DNA of 64,000 bases from Kalaharituber pfeilii. Its lineage: Eukaryota; Ascomycota; Pezizomycetes; Pezizales; Pezizaceae. Location: contig WHUZ01000079.1 in assembly GCA_015179045.1 (NCBI GenBank), positions 124,001 through 188,000 of the forward strand, read 5' to 3'. A program made the position numbers and the translations under genes. The notes under the pieces are model-generated. The model made no database searches, had not been told where the DNA came from, and saw only the letters and a program-made list of their open reading frames with translations. This document shows positions 1 to 10,285 of this stretch, piece after piece. Every line of letters starts with the position of its first letter. Within the stretch, counting starts at the first letter, position 1.

Positions 1-1457
1 ACGAACAGGTCTCAAGGCCAGCGGACTGGGACTACAGACTTGAATAAATGCCAAGACTCTGCGCCTACTGTGGTCGGGAATATGGGGTATTGGATACTAC
101 CGCATCAGGTAATGTAAAATCTGGGGCCGAGGGGACGAGGGGACGAGGGGATAAAATGAGGCTCCGCCTGTACCTAGATTTTCTTTCTGAACACCGTCGT
201 TGAAAGAGACACAATTGCAACGTGCTATGCTTATTCCGCTTACAAAACATCTCGACAATGCCACACACTACGTCAAGGTTTGCGCAGTCGCTGAGAAGTT
301 GCATAAGCAACTTAATTTAATCTTCATGACTTCAGCTCTGTGGAGCATCACTCGGCATCGTTATATAGAGACTGTGATAATCGGGAAGGAGCTGTACGGA
401 CTTTTGCTAAGAGATCTAGCGAAGTTCAGCACAGCCGACAGGGAAGGCCTACGACAGCGGCTTGCTTCGGACCTTGGGAATATGTATCCTACTCCAGCGG
501 TAAATCCGCGTCCGTGGATGAATATATTGATTACCATATTAGGATGCTGTCAGCTTGCACACCTTGTTCCTTGCTTTCGCGTTGAAGGCACTTAGCGCGT
601 GCCATTGGGACATTCTGGTTTCCTGCAGAACATCAATTAATTTGTTGATCGTCTGGGGTGGCGATTAATAATGATGATCCCAATTGCCCCAGAACCCAGT
701 CAGAAATGAACTTTGAGCCCTAAAATTAGATTTTTACCTTCCATCTTGTCCCGTCGCTATTGTGGTCCTGGGGGAACGAAGAGCCAGGAGCTCCGGATTT
801 CTTTCATGCGCCTCATTCGGTCATTTGTAGAGGCGAAAATCATCTATGCAAGATAACGGATTCATCTTTTTTCGTAGAATTCCAGTTGCGCAGTTAAATT
901 CAATTTTGTGGCATCACCCCCGACGAATGAAGTGCCCTGACAAGGCGAAGACTCTTGCACGATTAGTCATGATCTGCTATTGATGCAGACTTTGTTTGGC
1001 TGCCGTTTTGGTTCGTTGCAATACTGCACCGACATTTTCTCTGTCTGGGCAGAATTCAAGTGGGGTGATAGGGCGCTGTATTTAAGATGTAGCGAGGATA
1101 CGTCCGCTGTAATACGAATCGCTCAAAACCACTGATGGAACTCTCGCTGGTTTTCTTTCTTTAACTGAATTATCTGATGTTCCGTTTATGCTGGGGCAAT
1201 TAGCTTAGTTCTCGAGTATGCAAAAGTTCTTATGAGGTCATGGATGTCCTTCTCCAGCTGAAAGCTTCCGTGAACCACGCTAGCGCTACCCTAGCTTCTA
1301 TGCACGTCAACCAATCCTTTACCCATCCATGGTGGCAACGATAAATCCGATCTCGTTCAGCAAAATGTTACCTCATTCGGAAATGCCCCGATCACGTTGC
1401 TCCCAGCTTCGCACCTTCCTCTTGCCCAATGCTTCTCTGCAAAACCATTCAGCAAGA
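1..1457. other. Intergenic DNA, no convincing gene
   Basis: No recognised gene. A 131-codon open frame on the plus strand at 200-595 has no identifiable domain, signal peptide or splice context, and could be chance at this base composition. The last 150 bases become pyrimidine-rich and appear to be the promoter of the secreted-protein gene that follows. Confidence 0.6.
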
Positions 1458-1466
1458 TATATAAAT
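1458..1466 (+). promoter_or_regulatory. TATA box of the PhiA-like gene
   Basis: TATATAAAT lies about 120 bases upstream of the ATG at 1585. It is followed by long CT-rich runs (about 1467-1530), a usual core-promoter layout for strongly expressed filamentous-fungal genes. The placement is read from the sequence; use as a promoter is inferred. Confidence 0.6.
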
Positions 1467-1584
1467 CCCTCTCAACCCCACTTTCTGTCTTTCTCATCCC
1501 ACCCCATTATACCTTCACCTCAATCCCACATTCGCTTCCTAGAGTCAATCGTTTAGACCTTAGTCTAGCTTCGACAAAACAACC

Positions 1585-2337
1585 ATGAAGTTCACTGCCA
1601 CCCTCGGTGCGCTCGCCGCAATTCTTCCCGCTGCTTTGGCGCAGACCACATATGGTTTAAGAGCAATCCCCGATGCAAACCAGCCAGCATTGAGCAGCCC
1701 TTACACTGAGGTCGCATACTATGGCAGTATGTATCCAGTCTACCTCGCGATGAAATTCCCCGTCTAAAATGATGGAACAAAAATCGCTACCGCAGATTTT
1801 TGGCTGACGTTGCTATTGCAGGCTCACTGTATATTGGCGACATCAAGTATCAGACCGCTGCTGAGAAGTTCATCTGTAAGCTCCCTGGATGATTGGAAAC
1901 CTCACGTCTGAAGTAGAGAAATTGACGAAAATAGTCGGCAAATACACCGATGCTGAGAGCGGAATTTCCTTCACCTCCTTCCACTCTTCCCCCACCGGTT
2001 GGCAGAATCTCTACATCTTCCCAACCACGTAAGTTTCCGACCATGTTGAACTTTCAGAAATCTTGGTTCTGACTTCCGCGGAAATGATAGCACCAAGCCT
2101 GTCGGATTCACAGTCCCGCATTCCGGCTCTGTCCCCACTGGTGCTACCACGACCGGCTTCACTTTGGGAGCAACGGATAGATTGCTCAGGTATAAGGACA
2201 CCAATGGATGGTATGCGTGCCCTGTAGCGGGGAACGACAGATGGTACCAGATTATTTATGTCGGCGGATCCGATAGCGCGCCGGCTGCATGCACCGCGGT
2301 CACATTGAAGGCGGAGCCCTATGGAACTTGTGCTTAG
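1585..2337 (+). CDS. Secreted PhiA-like cell-wall protein, four exons
   Basis: Exons 1585-1726, 1822-1875, 1935-2028 and 2091-2337 join into 178 codons plus stop, with GT-AG introns of 95, 59 and 62 nt. Residues 1-19 (MKFTATLGALAAILPAALA) are a clear signal peptide with an Ala-x-Ala cleavage site. The mature part runs through SLYIGDIKY, a Gly/Ser/Thr-rich middle, and a C-terminal block HSGSVPTGATTTGF, then WYACPVAG and WYQIIYVGG. The order 'SLY-G', then 'HSG-P-G---TGF', then 'W-ACP----WQ' recalls the PhiA family of small secreted proteins linked to phialide and conidium walls in Aspergillus. The family call rests on this motif order, not on a search. A TATA box and pyrimidine tract lie upstream. 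The start is the only ATG giving the signal peptide. Likely an abundant cell-wall or extracellular protein; nothing looks broken. Confidence 0.75.
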
Positions 2338-3588
2338 ATGCTAGAAAACTGCATCAGGGGTCCATTCACGCCGGGGGTATCACTCCGATAGATGATTTAG
2401 ATATACAAAATACGGAGCAGAAATGGTGATGGTGGCTGTAGAAGGGGTATTAATGGCTATCACTGAGAGTAGGATGTTCATTCTGAGATGAAATTTACAA
2501 CAATATATTGTAATTCTTGATTCCCGTGGTTCGGTTTTCGAAAGTCTTTGTAGGGTGACTTGGCACATCATCCAGAATGTCTTCTCCGGGAACGGAATAT
2601 TCAGTCCACAGGCCCTGATCATTACTATAATTTATTATTATGCCTTCTCCTCGTGACCTAACTTAGAATACTCATATATTCGTGAACATACCCTCACTCA
2701 CAACCTCCCAGACCCACCCACCAATAGCCGCGATATGTTAATTTGATATTGAGCGATTTGTATGAAGTTCAATTACAGACGAAGTGAGTATTGTGGTGCA
2801 GAAACAGTTTCTAGAGCGCCGGAAATTTCCAGAAGTAAGCCCACTGTATTTTGGAATATTAAAACGAAGTTGAGTCGCAAATAGACATTGCTTCGGCACA
2901 AAAATTAAAGCGGCATCCGATAGTGTGGATCGAGCGCTCACTACCAAATCTAGTCACTATCCTAACCCCCAAAACCAGATTTAATACTTGGGTAGTATGT
3001 ATAAGGGTATTGAAAGTAGACTTTTATCAAAAGTTTCGTTATTGCGCAAATGAGAAATAAAAATTAGTTGGGGGTGTGAACTCGGAAACCGGTGTTGAAA
3101 TTGGGTCGCAGGTCGTGATGAAGCGGCGGCGAAAAAGGATAATGGGGGGGGTTCAAGGTGTGCCAAGAACCAGGCGGTTGACCTCTGGACATGCAAAACG
3201 TATCTGAAGTTAGAATTCTACACTTCTAACTTGATAATATCGCGCGATAATGGCACGCCAAGTTGGTTTTTTTTTTGCTTTGGGTGGAGGATATTCCTGT
3301 TGATTTTTTATACTAGGATTTTGTCAAAAGTAATACAGCTGATAAAGTCTAGTTTGAAGACCCTCTATGATTTTCCCTATCACATCCAGTGGCGCGGTAC
3401 TGGAGGTTCTCTGTACTTGTTTCCATATATGCACGTTATTTGTCTTGATAAGGCAGCTTCATTAGTAAGCTGTTGTGTAGAGTGCTCAAGGACAAGTCTC
3501 GTAACCAGCTCAGGTTCTTGGGAGTGCCTGAGGTGCGTGGAAATCAAGCTACTCACGTGCATTCACGTTCCTCGTTATAGGGAATCGT
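2338..3588. other. Intergenic DNA, nothing recognised
   Basis: Short AT-rich open frames on both strands with no domain signal. The first ~200 bases presumably hold the 3' UTR of the preceding gene. No repeat boundary is seen before the insertion at 3600. Confidence 0.5.
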
Positions 3589-3599
3589 GGGTCAGTGTT

Positions 3600-3665
3600 T
3601 TTTTTTTTTTTTTTCTTATTTTTACGTAACCCCGCTTGCAGCTGTTCGCCATGGGCAGGGCAGGC
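3600..3665 (-). mobile_element. Ultra-short B-type retroposon with target-site duplication
   Basis: A 66 bp insertion flanked by the perfect 11 bp direct repeat GGGTCAGTGTT (3589-3599 and 3666-3676). On the minus strand the body starts GCCTGCCCTGCC, continues through GGCGAACAGC and GCGGGGTTACG, and ends in an A-rich tail. Only about 42 bp is not tail. Duplication plus tail shows target-primed reverse transcription. The body matches the terminal hairpin seen at the 3' ends of LINE-1 and LINE-2 in this window. Confidence 0.85.
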
Positions 3666-3804
3666 GGGTCAGTGTTAATTCTGCCATATACGTCGAGAGT
3701 GGTAGAATACAACACCCCCCCAGTTTACAGTTATAAATCCGTCGCTGGTTCGTGCTACCATTCTTCACTGCCGTTTCCTCCTTGTGGGCATTCATGTAGG
3801 TAGG

Positions 3805-3874
3805 TAATCGCCATAGCCTTACGCCGGCACGCGATTCATGATATTTCTTTTAAGAAAAAAAAAAAAAAAAAAAA
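3805..3874 (+). mobile_element. A-type retroposon tail
   Basis: Contains the A-family hairpin (ATCGCCATAGCC, then GGCACGCGAT) followed by about 20 A residues. The inner stem is degraded, so this copy looks old. No clear target-site duplication was found. A weak minus-strand LINE-2-like tail lies just downstream near 3948-3980. Confidence 0.65.
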
Positions 3875-4262
3875 TGCTAAGCAAGCTGCGCTGCAGAGCC
3901 GAGTACAGCTGCTGAGTAAGCCAGAACTGGATCATGCTTTTTGTTGATCACGTAACCGCGCATACAGGCTGTATACCCGCATATCTTCTTTATTGGAGGC
4001 CTTAATACTATAGATAGCACATTTGGCCGCCGCATGTTTCATGCTGCTATATATGTACTCTTACGTATGCTAATCCTTCAAAGTAGCTTTTACAACTGCC
4101 AATTCATTCCATTACTGATTACATGTGCTTTCTAGCACTAAACGTGCTCAATCAGCGTCTCTCTCAAAAAAACGTCGCAATCAACGATTTTGCTCGTAGT
4201 TGCTCAGAAAAATAAAAGAAAAGGGAAATTCTAGATCAGTGGGACCTCTAGCTCCGGACAAA

Positions 4263-4614
4263 ATGAATGTTAGCACTTCAAACCCTGAATCAATGAGCTG
4301 GGTGCGAGACCAAATCATAGGTGCGTGGTTGCCGGGTGTTTGTTATATTTTATAAGGCATCGATTGCTGACTATCAAACAGACAATGCATTTTTTGCCCT
4401 AGCCAGGAACATCGACCGGAAATCAATGACAGTGGTCACGGCGAGGAAGAGTGGCGGTCAGTATGAAGCTTTTGTGGACGGAACGGACTTTAGAACCGGA
4501 CACACTCGAGGCGGAACAGCAGCAGCTCTACTGTCACTGCTCGAGGTGGTCGAAGAAGCCGCTGCACAACGTAAAGCAGAACTGGATAATCTCGGTTCAT
4601 GCCGGAATCAGTAG
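4263..4614 (+). CDS. Small conserved-looking protein of unknown function, two exons
   Basis: Exons 4263-4320 and 4382-4614 encode 96 residues. The 61 nt intron has donor GTGCGT and acceptor CAAACAG and joins in phase 1. The product starts MNVSTSNPESMSWVRDQIID. It then has a compact region with AFFALARNID, MTVVTARKSGGQYEAFVDG and GHTRGGTAAALLSLLEVVEEA. The alternation of strands and a final amphipathic helix looks like a small folded alpha/beta domain. I do not recognise the family. There is no signal peptide or membrane segment, so an intracellular location is likely. Coding quality (no in-frame stops, exact phase, sensible start context) supports a real gene. A start inside the intron at 4321 is rejected because it would translate donor sequence. 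Confidence 0.6.
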
Positions 4615-5988
4615 CTAGGCTCTTGGGAGTTTGACCTGTTGTCTAAGCGGCCACATGCATAGGAAAAAAGGAGAATACTCCTGTCCCATCACTAAGATGT
4701 TGGTTCTTACTTGTCGTGGGGCTTAGGGGATGCTGAATAGCGCACATCAATCAATATACGTATTTCCGATTATTGTACGGCCAACACATAGGTTAGCCCA
4801 GTTAGGGTGCCCTTTGGTTTTCTGGCCACTAATATATGACTGGTCCGCACGGGTGCGGTCACCCGAAAGGACTCAAGTACCGATAAAATCTGGGAACTTA
4901 GGGTAAACAGGTTAGATTTATCACAACTTCTCGGTTTGTTGGGGCTCAATTACTAGAGCTGTAAAATTCATCAACAGTGAACACTGGGATATGCTGGAGA
5001 TCTTCTCCATCACGCTCCATGTAAAGTATTGTCTATGCTGTAATGATGCACGCCTTTCTGCATGGGCCACCTTTTTATGGGGATTGTGCTTATACATGTT
5101 GACTTTGGGGTATTTGGTTCGCGCTCAGACACATGCATGCTATCATATATTTGCATTCGCAGCCCTAAGAAAACCAAAAGAATCTCTGCGAAGATCCAAT
5201 GTGTTGACGCGAATTGGCCTTAGATAATATATTGGAGTGTTGGAGGTCTCTAGAGCAATGATTTGAGGCGTTTGAAAGACCATGTACCGTTGGTCTAACA
5301 AATATAGACCTATGTCCACGGGCAATGCAGTGGATTTACCGTCGACCCAAGCTCTAGCTGTGTCAACCGCACCGCCAGGATAGGAATGACTGTCTCTAAA
5401 CTAGAGTCATTCACTGATGAATTCGCTGCAACGTCGTATTATGTATTTTTTTGTATATGTATGGCTCTGAAAGCCTCGTCCTGTATTAGAAAGATTAAGA
5501 AGCAATTCAGTCTTGTCGTATCCTGTGGTATCCCTGTAATTTACCACAGATATTATGACTTTTGCACTGACAGTCTCTACATGCAGTAGGGCAGAGTATG
5601 AGAAATTGGAATGTGGCCACTTTGTGAAACGATGCTTCCAGCAAGCGGCAAGTGAGTATATTGAAAACAAGAATTAGAAGGAGACACTCCGACGCTGCAT
5701 AGGGCATTATAAAACGAATGGAGACTAGGATCGTGGCACCTAAGCTACTTAGTACTTCTATGGCGGGAGAGGCATTTTTGTAGCAACAGGACTCATGATG
5801 GCAATACAACCTAGGGTCCCTGATGCTGAACTGACAAGCTCGATGCTAATAAAAAACTAACCTATGCTCTGTAATATCGTTGCGACCTCCATTATTACGC
5901 CCAGCACCTTCGCCGTTCTTCCTCTCCCTCTGCTTCTGCCACCTAGGTGATGCCGGCTTTCTGCACCTGGGCAGGCGTTTATCCAGTC
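4615..5988. other. Intergenic DNA, nothing recognised
   Basis: Several 60-100 codon open frames occur on both strands between 4991 and 5809, but none shows a domain, splice context or bias. No repeat boundaries were identified. Confidence 0.5.
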
Positions 5989-5995
5989 AGTCACT

Positions 5996-6236
5996 GTCTC
6001 TTCCTCACCTCCCTGTAAGACACAAGGAACCTCACGCTAGCGTGCAGCTACTGGAAGGTTAAGGGCTGTTCTGTTCCGCTCGGGAATTCAGTCGTTTCGC
6101 GACGGACGGTGCGGTAAGCGGCACGCCTTTCCTTTCCGATTCTTACTATATTATTCGTCTTTTCCTCTTCATCTCATATGTAACTAAACATCGCCATAGC
6201 CCTGAGGGCGGCACGCGATTAATGATAAAAAAAAAA
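5996..6236 (+). mobile_element. A-type retroposon, about 240 bp
   Basis: Ends in the A-family hairpin (ATCGCCATAGCCC, GAG loop region, GGGCGGCACGCGAT) plus an A-tract. The heptamer AGTCACT at 5989-5995 and 6237-6243 may be its target-site duplication, which would set the body at about 240 bp. The 5' part shows no tRNA- or 5S-like head and no ORF. A T-rich stretch precedes the hairpin, as in LINE-3 3' UTRs. The 3' end is solid; the 5' limit is tentative. Confidence 0.55.
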
Positions 6237-6290
6237 AGTCACTATAACCGCGCTGAGGCTGGGCTCAGACGCCGCAGGTCACGTGGGTCA

Positions 6291-6334
6291 TATGTCCCTG
6301 CCATAGTCTTGTACCCTGTATCCGAGGTGATGTG

Positions 6335-6367
<33 letters not shown>
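6291..6367 (+). mobile_element. Degraded LINE-2-type 3' tail
   Basis: CCCTGCCATAG near 6297, then CCCTGTAT and GATGTGATCTT before a run of about 28 A residues. It lines up with the 3' end of the LINE-2 copies at 58262 and 30896, but the outer stem has decayed. No flanking duplication was found. Confidence 0.6.
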
Positions 6368-6368
<1 letters not shown>

Positions 6369-6449
6369 ACTACTTAGGCCGTGCATATATAGGGCTAGGT
6401 AAGCCCGGGAGCATGGGAGACGCTTAGAAACGATAAGTCTAGTGGCGAT

Positions 6450-6763
6450 GGGTATAAGAAGGGTATCCTTTTTACAAAGCATTTCATCATGCTTCGTCTT
6501 TCATATTCGTCCCCGTCTTCATCTTTATCTTTCCTATTCACTCTTCAACTCATTTTCCACTCATATTCATTCAATTGCCTGCAACCTTTTCAACCTTTCT
6601 ACAGTTATGTCTTTCTAGTATTGGTATTTGCTGCTATCACTTTTTCCCTTTTATTTTCACGTGTACCTAACTTACTTATTATCCATCATGTAGCTAATCT
6701 TGCCATAGCCCCTAGGGCGGCAAGCGAGTAATGATATATATAAAAAAAAAAAAAAAAAAAAAA
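6450..6763 (+). mobile_element. A-type retroposon, about 314 bp
   Basis: Flanked by TAGTGGCGAT (6440-6449) and TAGTGTCGAT (6764-6773), a 10 bp duplication with one mismatch. The body is strongly pyrimidine-rich and ends with CTTGCCATAGCCC, GGGCGGCAAGCGAG and about 20 A residues. It has no coding content that I can see. Its length is close to the 323 bp copy in the methyltransferase gene, but the 5' parts are not evidently alike. Confidence 0.65.
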
Positions 6764-6773
6764 TAGTGTCGAT

Positions 6774-7617
6774 ATATCTTTCTCATCAAATAATAACTCA
6801 ATACTGCCATCAATCTAAGTAAATGACAATGTATTTTTTGAGATAATAGTAACTCTGTACTGATAGGTCCAATAGTCACAAAACTTGGTATACTTACTTA
6901 GCATAAGCAACAGAGGATATATTGAGATGTGAAGGTCTCAGGTCATCTTATTCACATATGGTGACTCAAAAGTATCCCAGAATATGGTTGCATATATTCC
7001 AGTATATGTCACCCCCCATGTGCTACAAACTGGGAAAAGAAAGTGTGGAAAATAATTTCCTATGTTCTCTCATGCTCTGGCTTTGATTTGAGCCCACTTG
7101 AGTATCATTTGCATTCACAGCAGCTCTGTACGTAGGTTGACGGATTTGATCGGTTTCCTGGTGATGATCGGTTTCCAGGTGAAGCACTCTATTTGCTGGT
7201 GAATTTGAATGAGGGGTAATTCCGGCAGTGTTAACTGGTAAGCTCAAAGGTATACTGATCAATGCTGGTTGCATCATTCTATTATAGTCAGCTCATGGTA
7301 CTGTTCTAGTTAACCTCTGTGAGTAACAGCCCATTGTTGATGTGGCGTAAATGATCCAATGAGCTCAATGAGCTGCCCATGGTTAATGATATTTAAAAAA
7401 AAAAAAAATAAAAGAGCGGCCCATGGCCATCGAATGGCCCAATAAGCGGCTCAAAGGCGGCCCAACGCGCGGCCAGCCTAACGTGTGACCTGATGCCATG
7501 AATGAATTCAATAACAGCAGATTCTGGAGCCCCTTTTCACACCAGCGTGAGGATTGTTCCAAATCAGCAATGTCCTACTAGTAACAGGGCGGCTTAGGCA
7601 TACTGTAATGTTGCCAG
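6774..7617. other. Intergenic DNA with an A-rich repeat relic
   Basis: No gene recognised. Around 7376-7412 the sequence GCCCATGGTTAATGATATTT followed by A residues looks like a very degraded A-type tail. Confidence 0.4.
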
Positions 7618-7625
7618 ATTGAGAT

Positions 7626-7629
<4 letters not shown>

Positions 7630-7658
<29 letters not shown>

Positions 7659-7783
7659 TCACGTAACCCCGCATACAGGCTACCAGCCTATGGCAGGGAC
7701 CCGTATACTCGGGTCAGGTTAAAGCAGCTGCCTATCTACAGTACGTACACGCTTGGTACACAACGTTCCCTAGATTGAGTCTC
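7630..7783 (-). mobile_element. 5'-truncated LINE-2 3' end with target-site duplication
   Basis: Perfect 12 bp duplication ATTGAGATAATT at 7618-7629 and 7784-7795. The 154 bp insert begins (plus strand) with a T-run. Read on the minus strand it ends with CCCTGCCATAGGCTGGTAGCC, GTATGCGGGGTTACGTGAAT and poly(A), the same 3' end as the LINE-2 copies at 57405-58262 and 30622-30896. It contains only 3' UTR. Confidence 0.85.
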
Positions 7784-7795
7784 ATTGAGATAATT

Positions 7796-8195
7796 GACTG
7801 CCCTGAAGATATTGGGCAGATTGGGCCAATTGAGCGTATCGAGCATATTGGGCGTAAGTATGAGATATAAAGATTAGACATATTGAGCCTATTGAGCCTG
7901 TTTACCATATTCAGCGTGAATTGAATTCCCGACCCGGGTCGGGACCTGACCACTTTTGCAGTACACATGAGATATTAAACATTAGATATTGACTGCGCGC
8001 ATGAGATTAAGAGATTATTGGGCACATTGAGCATGCATATGATGTATAGAGAATATTAAACATATTAAGCATGCGCATGAGCTATTGAATATATTAAGCA
8101 CCATGAGTACAATTAAGTGCGCACATGTGGTATGAGAATATTGAACATATTAAGCACGTTGAGTACATTCAGTGCGCACATGATATTAAGCAGAA
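7796..8195. repeat. Degenerate ATTGAG/ATTAAG tandem repeat tract
   Basis: Many imperfect copies of motifs such as CATATTGAGC, CATATTAAGCA and GCGCACATGAGATATT recur every 25-45 bases. The units are too diverged for a fixed period. The LINE-2 insertion just left of it landed in this repeat (its duplication ATTGAGATAATT is a repeat motif). No coding role is apparent. Confidence 0.55.
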
Positions 8196-8218
8196 ATGGA
8201 ATCGGGATGCCGAAATTG

Positions 8219-8400
8219 ATTGTAGGATTAAAAAAGGGCTCCATGCCGACCAGCTGTAATGGCGAAGGCAATAGTATGGACGAATTGTAGGGGCCCTGAA
8301 AGGGCTCCACACTAACCAGCTGCGTGATGCTGAAGGCGATATGTACGAATTGTAGGGGCTACGAATGGGCCCCATGCCGACCACCTGCGTCGATGCGTAG
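8219..8400. repeat. Three tandem copies of a ~66 bp unit
   Basis: Each unit has GATTGTAGG or ATTGTAGGGG, then GGGCTCCATGCCGACC (or a variant), then an ACCAGCTG/ACCACCTG block and a GAAGGCGATA-like end. Three partly diverged copies run back to back, the last one incomplete. Confidence 0.6.
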
Positions 8401-10285
8401 GTCAAGGGCCATAATTGCGTTGTGAATGCCCAAATGCAGTAGGGCGCAATGATCAATAATCCCACATTCACTCATGTTAGGATGCGATACGGTGTAAGAT
8501 CTAGCTAGGGCGCACAGTAATGCAAAAGGCAGGTTGCCTCCGGACGCTGAATGGGTGCGCCTGGACGCAATATTTTTTTTGCTGATGTAGTTAAATTCTT
8601 AGTCTTTATTATAGTTAGACTGACCTATACAAGCTGAATTACAATATATAAACTCTTCATATAATTCTGTTGGAGAATATACAGCGCTGAAGTGAAGCAT
8701 CATGCACAGTCGTTAGGTGTGCTGAACATATGCAACCTGAGCTGTGGCTATGATTCTGGCTGACGTTTCATGATTCTACGGTCTTCTTTCTTATGCCAAT
8801 TATATCCTCTTTACCGTACCATCTGAATCCACTGCTATGTGCAACCTCATTCCACACCAATAATTGTTTAGTTGAGTACAAAGGTACTTCCTGAATTTTG
8901 TTGTATAAATAGGGCCGTTTTAGGACGCTTGTTTGGGGTCATTCTGGCTGAATTAATCAACTGTTTCCTACCGCATTAGCTCGTAATCTGTAGTTTACAA
9001 CAAATTCCAATTCAATCCTGTATGCAACTGTAAACGCTGCATTATGCGCCAAGATGCACTTTTCCGAAAACCTTTTCTTAGAACAGTGCATGTAACTACT
9101 ACATCACAAGTGCTTAGTCATTGAACCCAATGTCCACCCTACTCCGCGTCTAGTACAGATGTCCCCAACCATAGTGCACGTTCATCGGTCATACCGCAGT
9201 ACCGGCACCCTGAAAGCGGTATTGGTCAGGAAATACATAGTTGGAGTGGTGAATTCTCCAGGGATTTCATGGTTCAGAGTTAAATTTTGATGTCGCATGA
9301 CTAGGTACTTACAAACGAGCTGAGGTCATTGAATAAATACGCCTTTGTGAAGCAGGAGATCACAGGACAGTCCACGCATACTATCCCGAGAGATCCTATT
9401 TGTAAGGGTTATGTAAAAACAGCCTCTTGCTGGCCCCCGAAGCCATTTGCAGGTCACCTCCGAATGAGATCACAGATTTGCAGAAGGTACTTGTAGGGCT
9501 AGTCTGTCCTGAATCCCAGCAATACCAATATGCAGTATAACGCTCAAGTTGAACCGATCTAGAACAGACAATGCTACAATCTATATTCCGGAGATTGTTA
9601 GCTACATCAGGTTGTAGTAGTAAGCCAAAGTTATGAGCACATGCGAGGTCGTCTAGACATGTAATAAATGAAATTTCTACGAAGTAGATCTGACTTCAAG
9701 CCTGTTCAGCATCCATAACAAGTATTCAAAGCGAAGAGCACCGCTGAAAGGTAGATTTCTGTCTTGTTAAAAAACCTGCCTTTATTACACTGTTTAATAG
9801 ACATAGGAGAGGGACAAAAGAATACAAGAACTGTGATATAGAAAACGTTCGAGCCGAGCGAAAATACATTTGAACACCACTCAAGATTGCTCCACAAGCT
9901 GAGCATCGGCAAATCGATTGACCCGCGCCCGCCGATACAGACTCCGACATCCGGAATTGAGGAAAACTTGAAATAAGGTGCAATGACAGTAAGTCGAAGA
10001 AATACCTAGGAAAGTAGAATCCTCCAAACACCTTTGCTGTTCTATTGTGCAAATGGATCAAACATGCGCGGTGCGAATGAAAATACATAGAAAGCGTGGA
10101 AATAGATTTAGACATAATATTGCATTTCTTGATCAGATACTGCCAATATTCTCTGTTCCCCATCCGCAATGAAAACCACATGTTTTTACCGTTAACACTC
10201 CCCATTCTTTGAAATGTAATTTTCCATGGGGGCCACGGATTCCGAGAATGTGGTCAATTGATGTCATTTAGCTAAGTAATTGCTT
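8401..10285. other. Intergenic DNA, nothing recognised
   Basis: No gene or repeat identified. A 159-codon minus-strand frame at 9726-10205 shows no domain or composition to support it. The right part presumably contains the 3' UTR of the minus-strand gene ending at 10286. Confidence 0.4.

Noticed and set aside
200..595. 131-codon plus-strand frame
   Set aside because: Cannot be excluded, but there is no recognisable motif or intron structure, so it is not called as a gene.
9726..10205. 159-codon minus-strand frame
   Set aside because: No domain, no signal peptide, no splice context; amino-acid content looks random.
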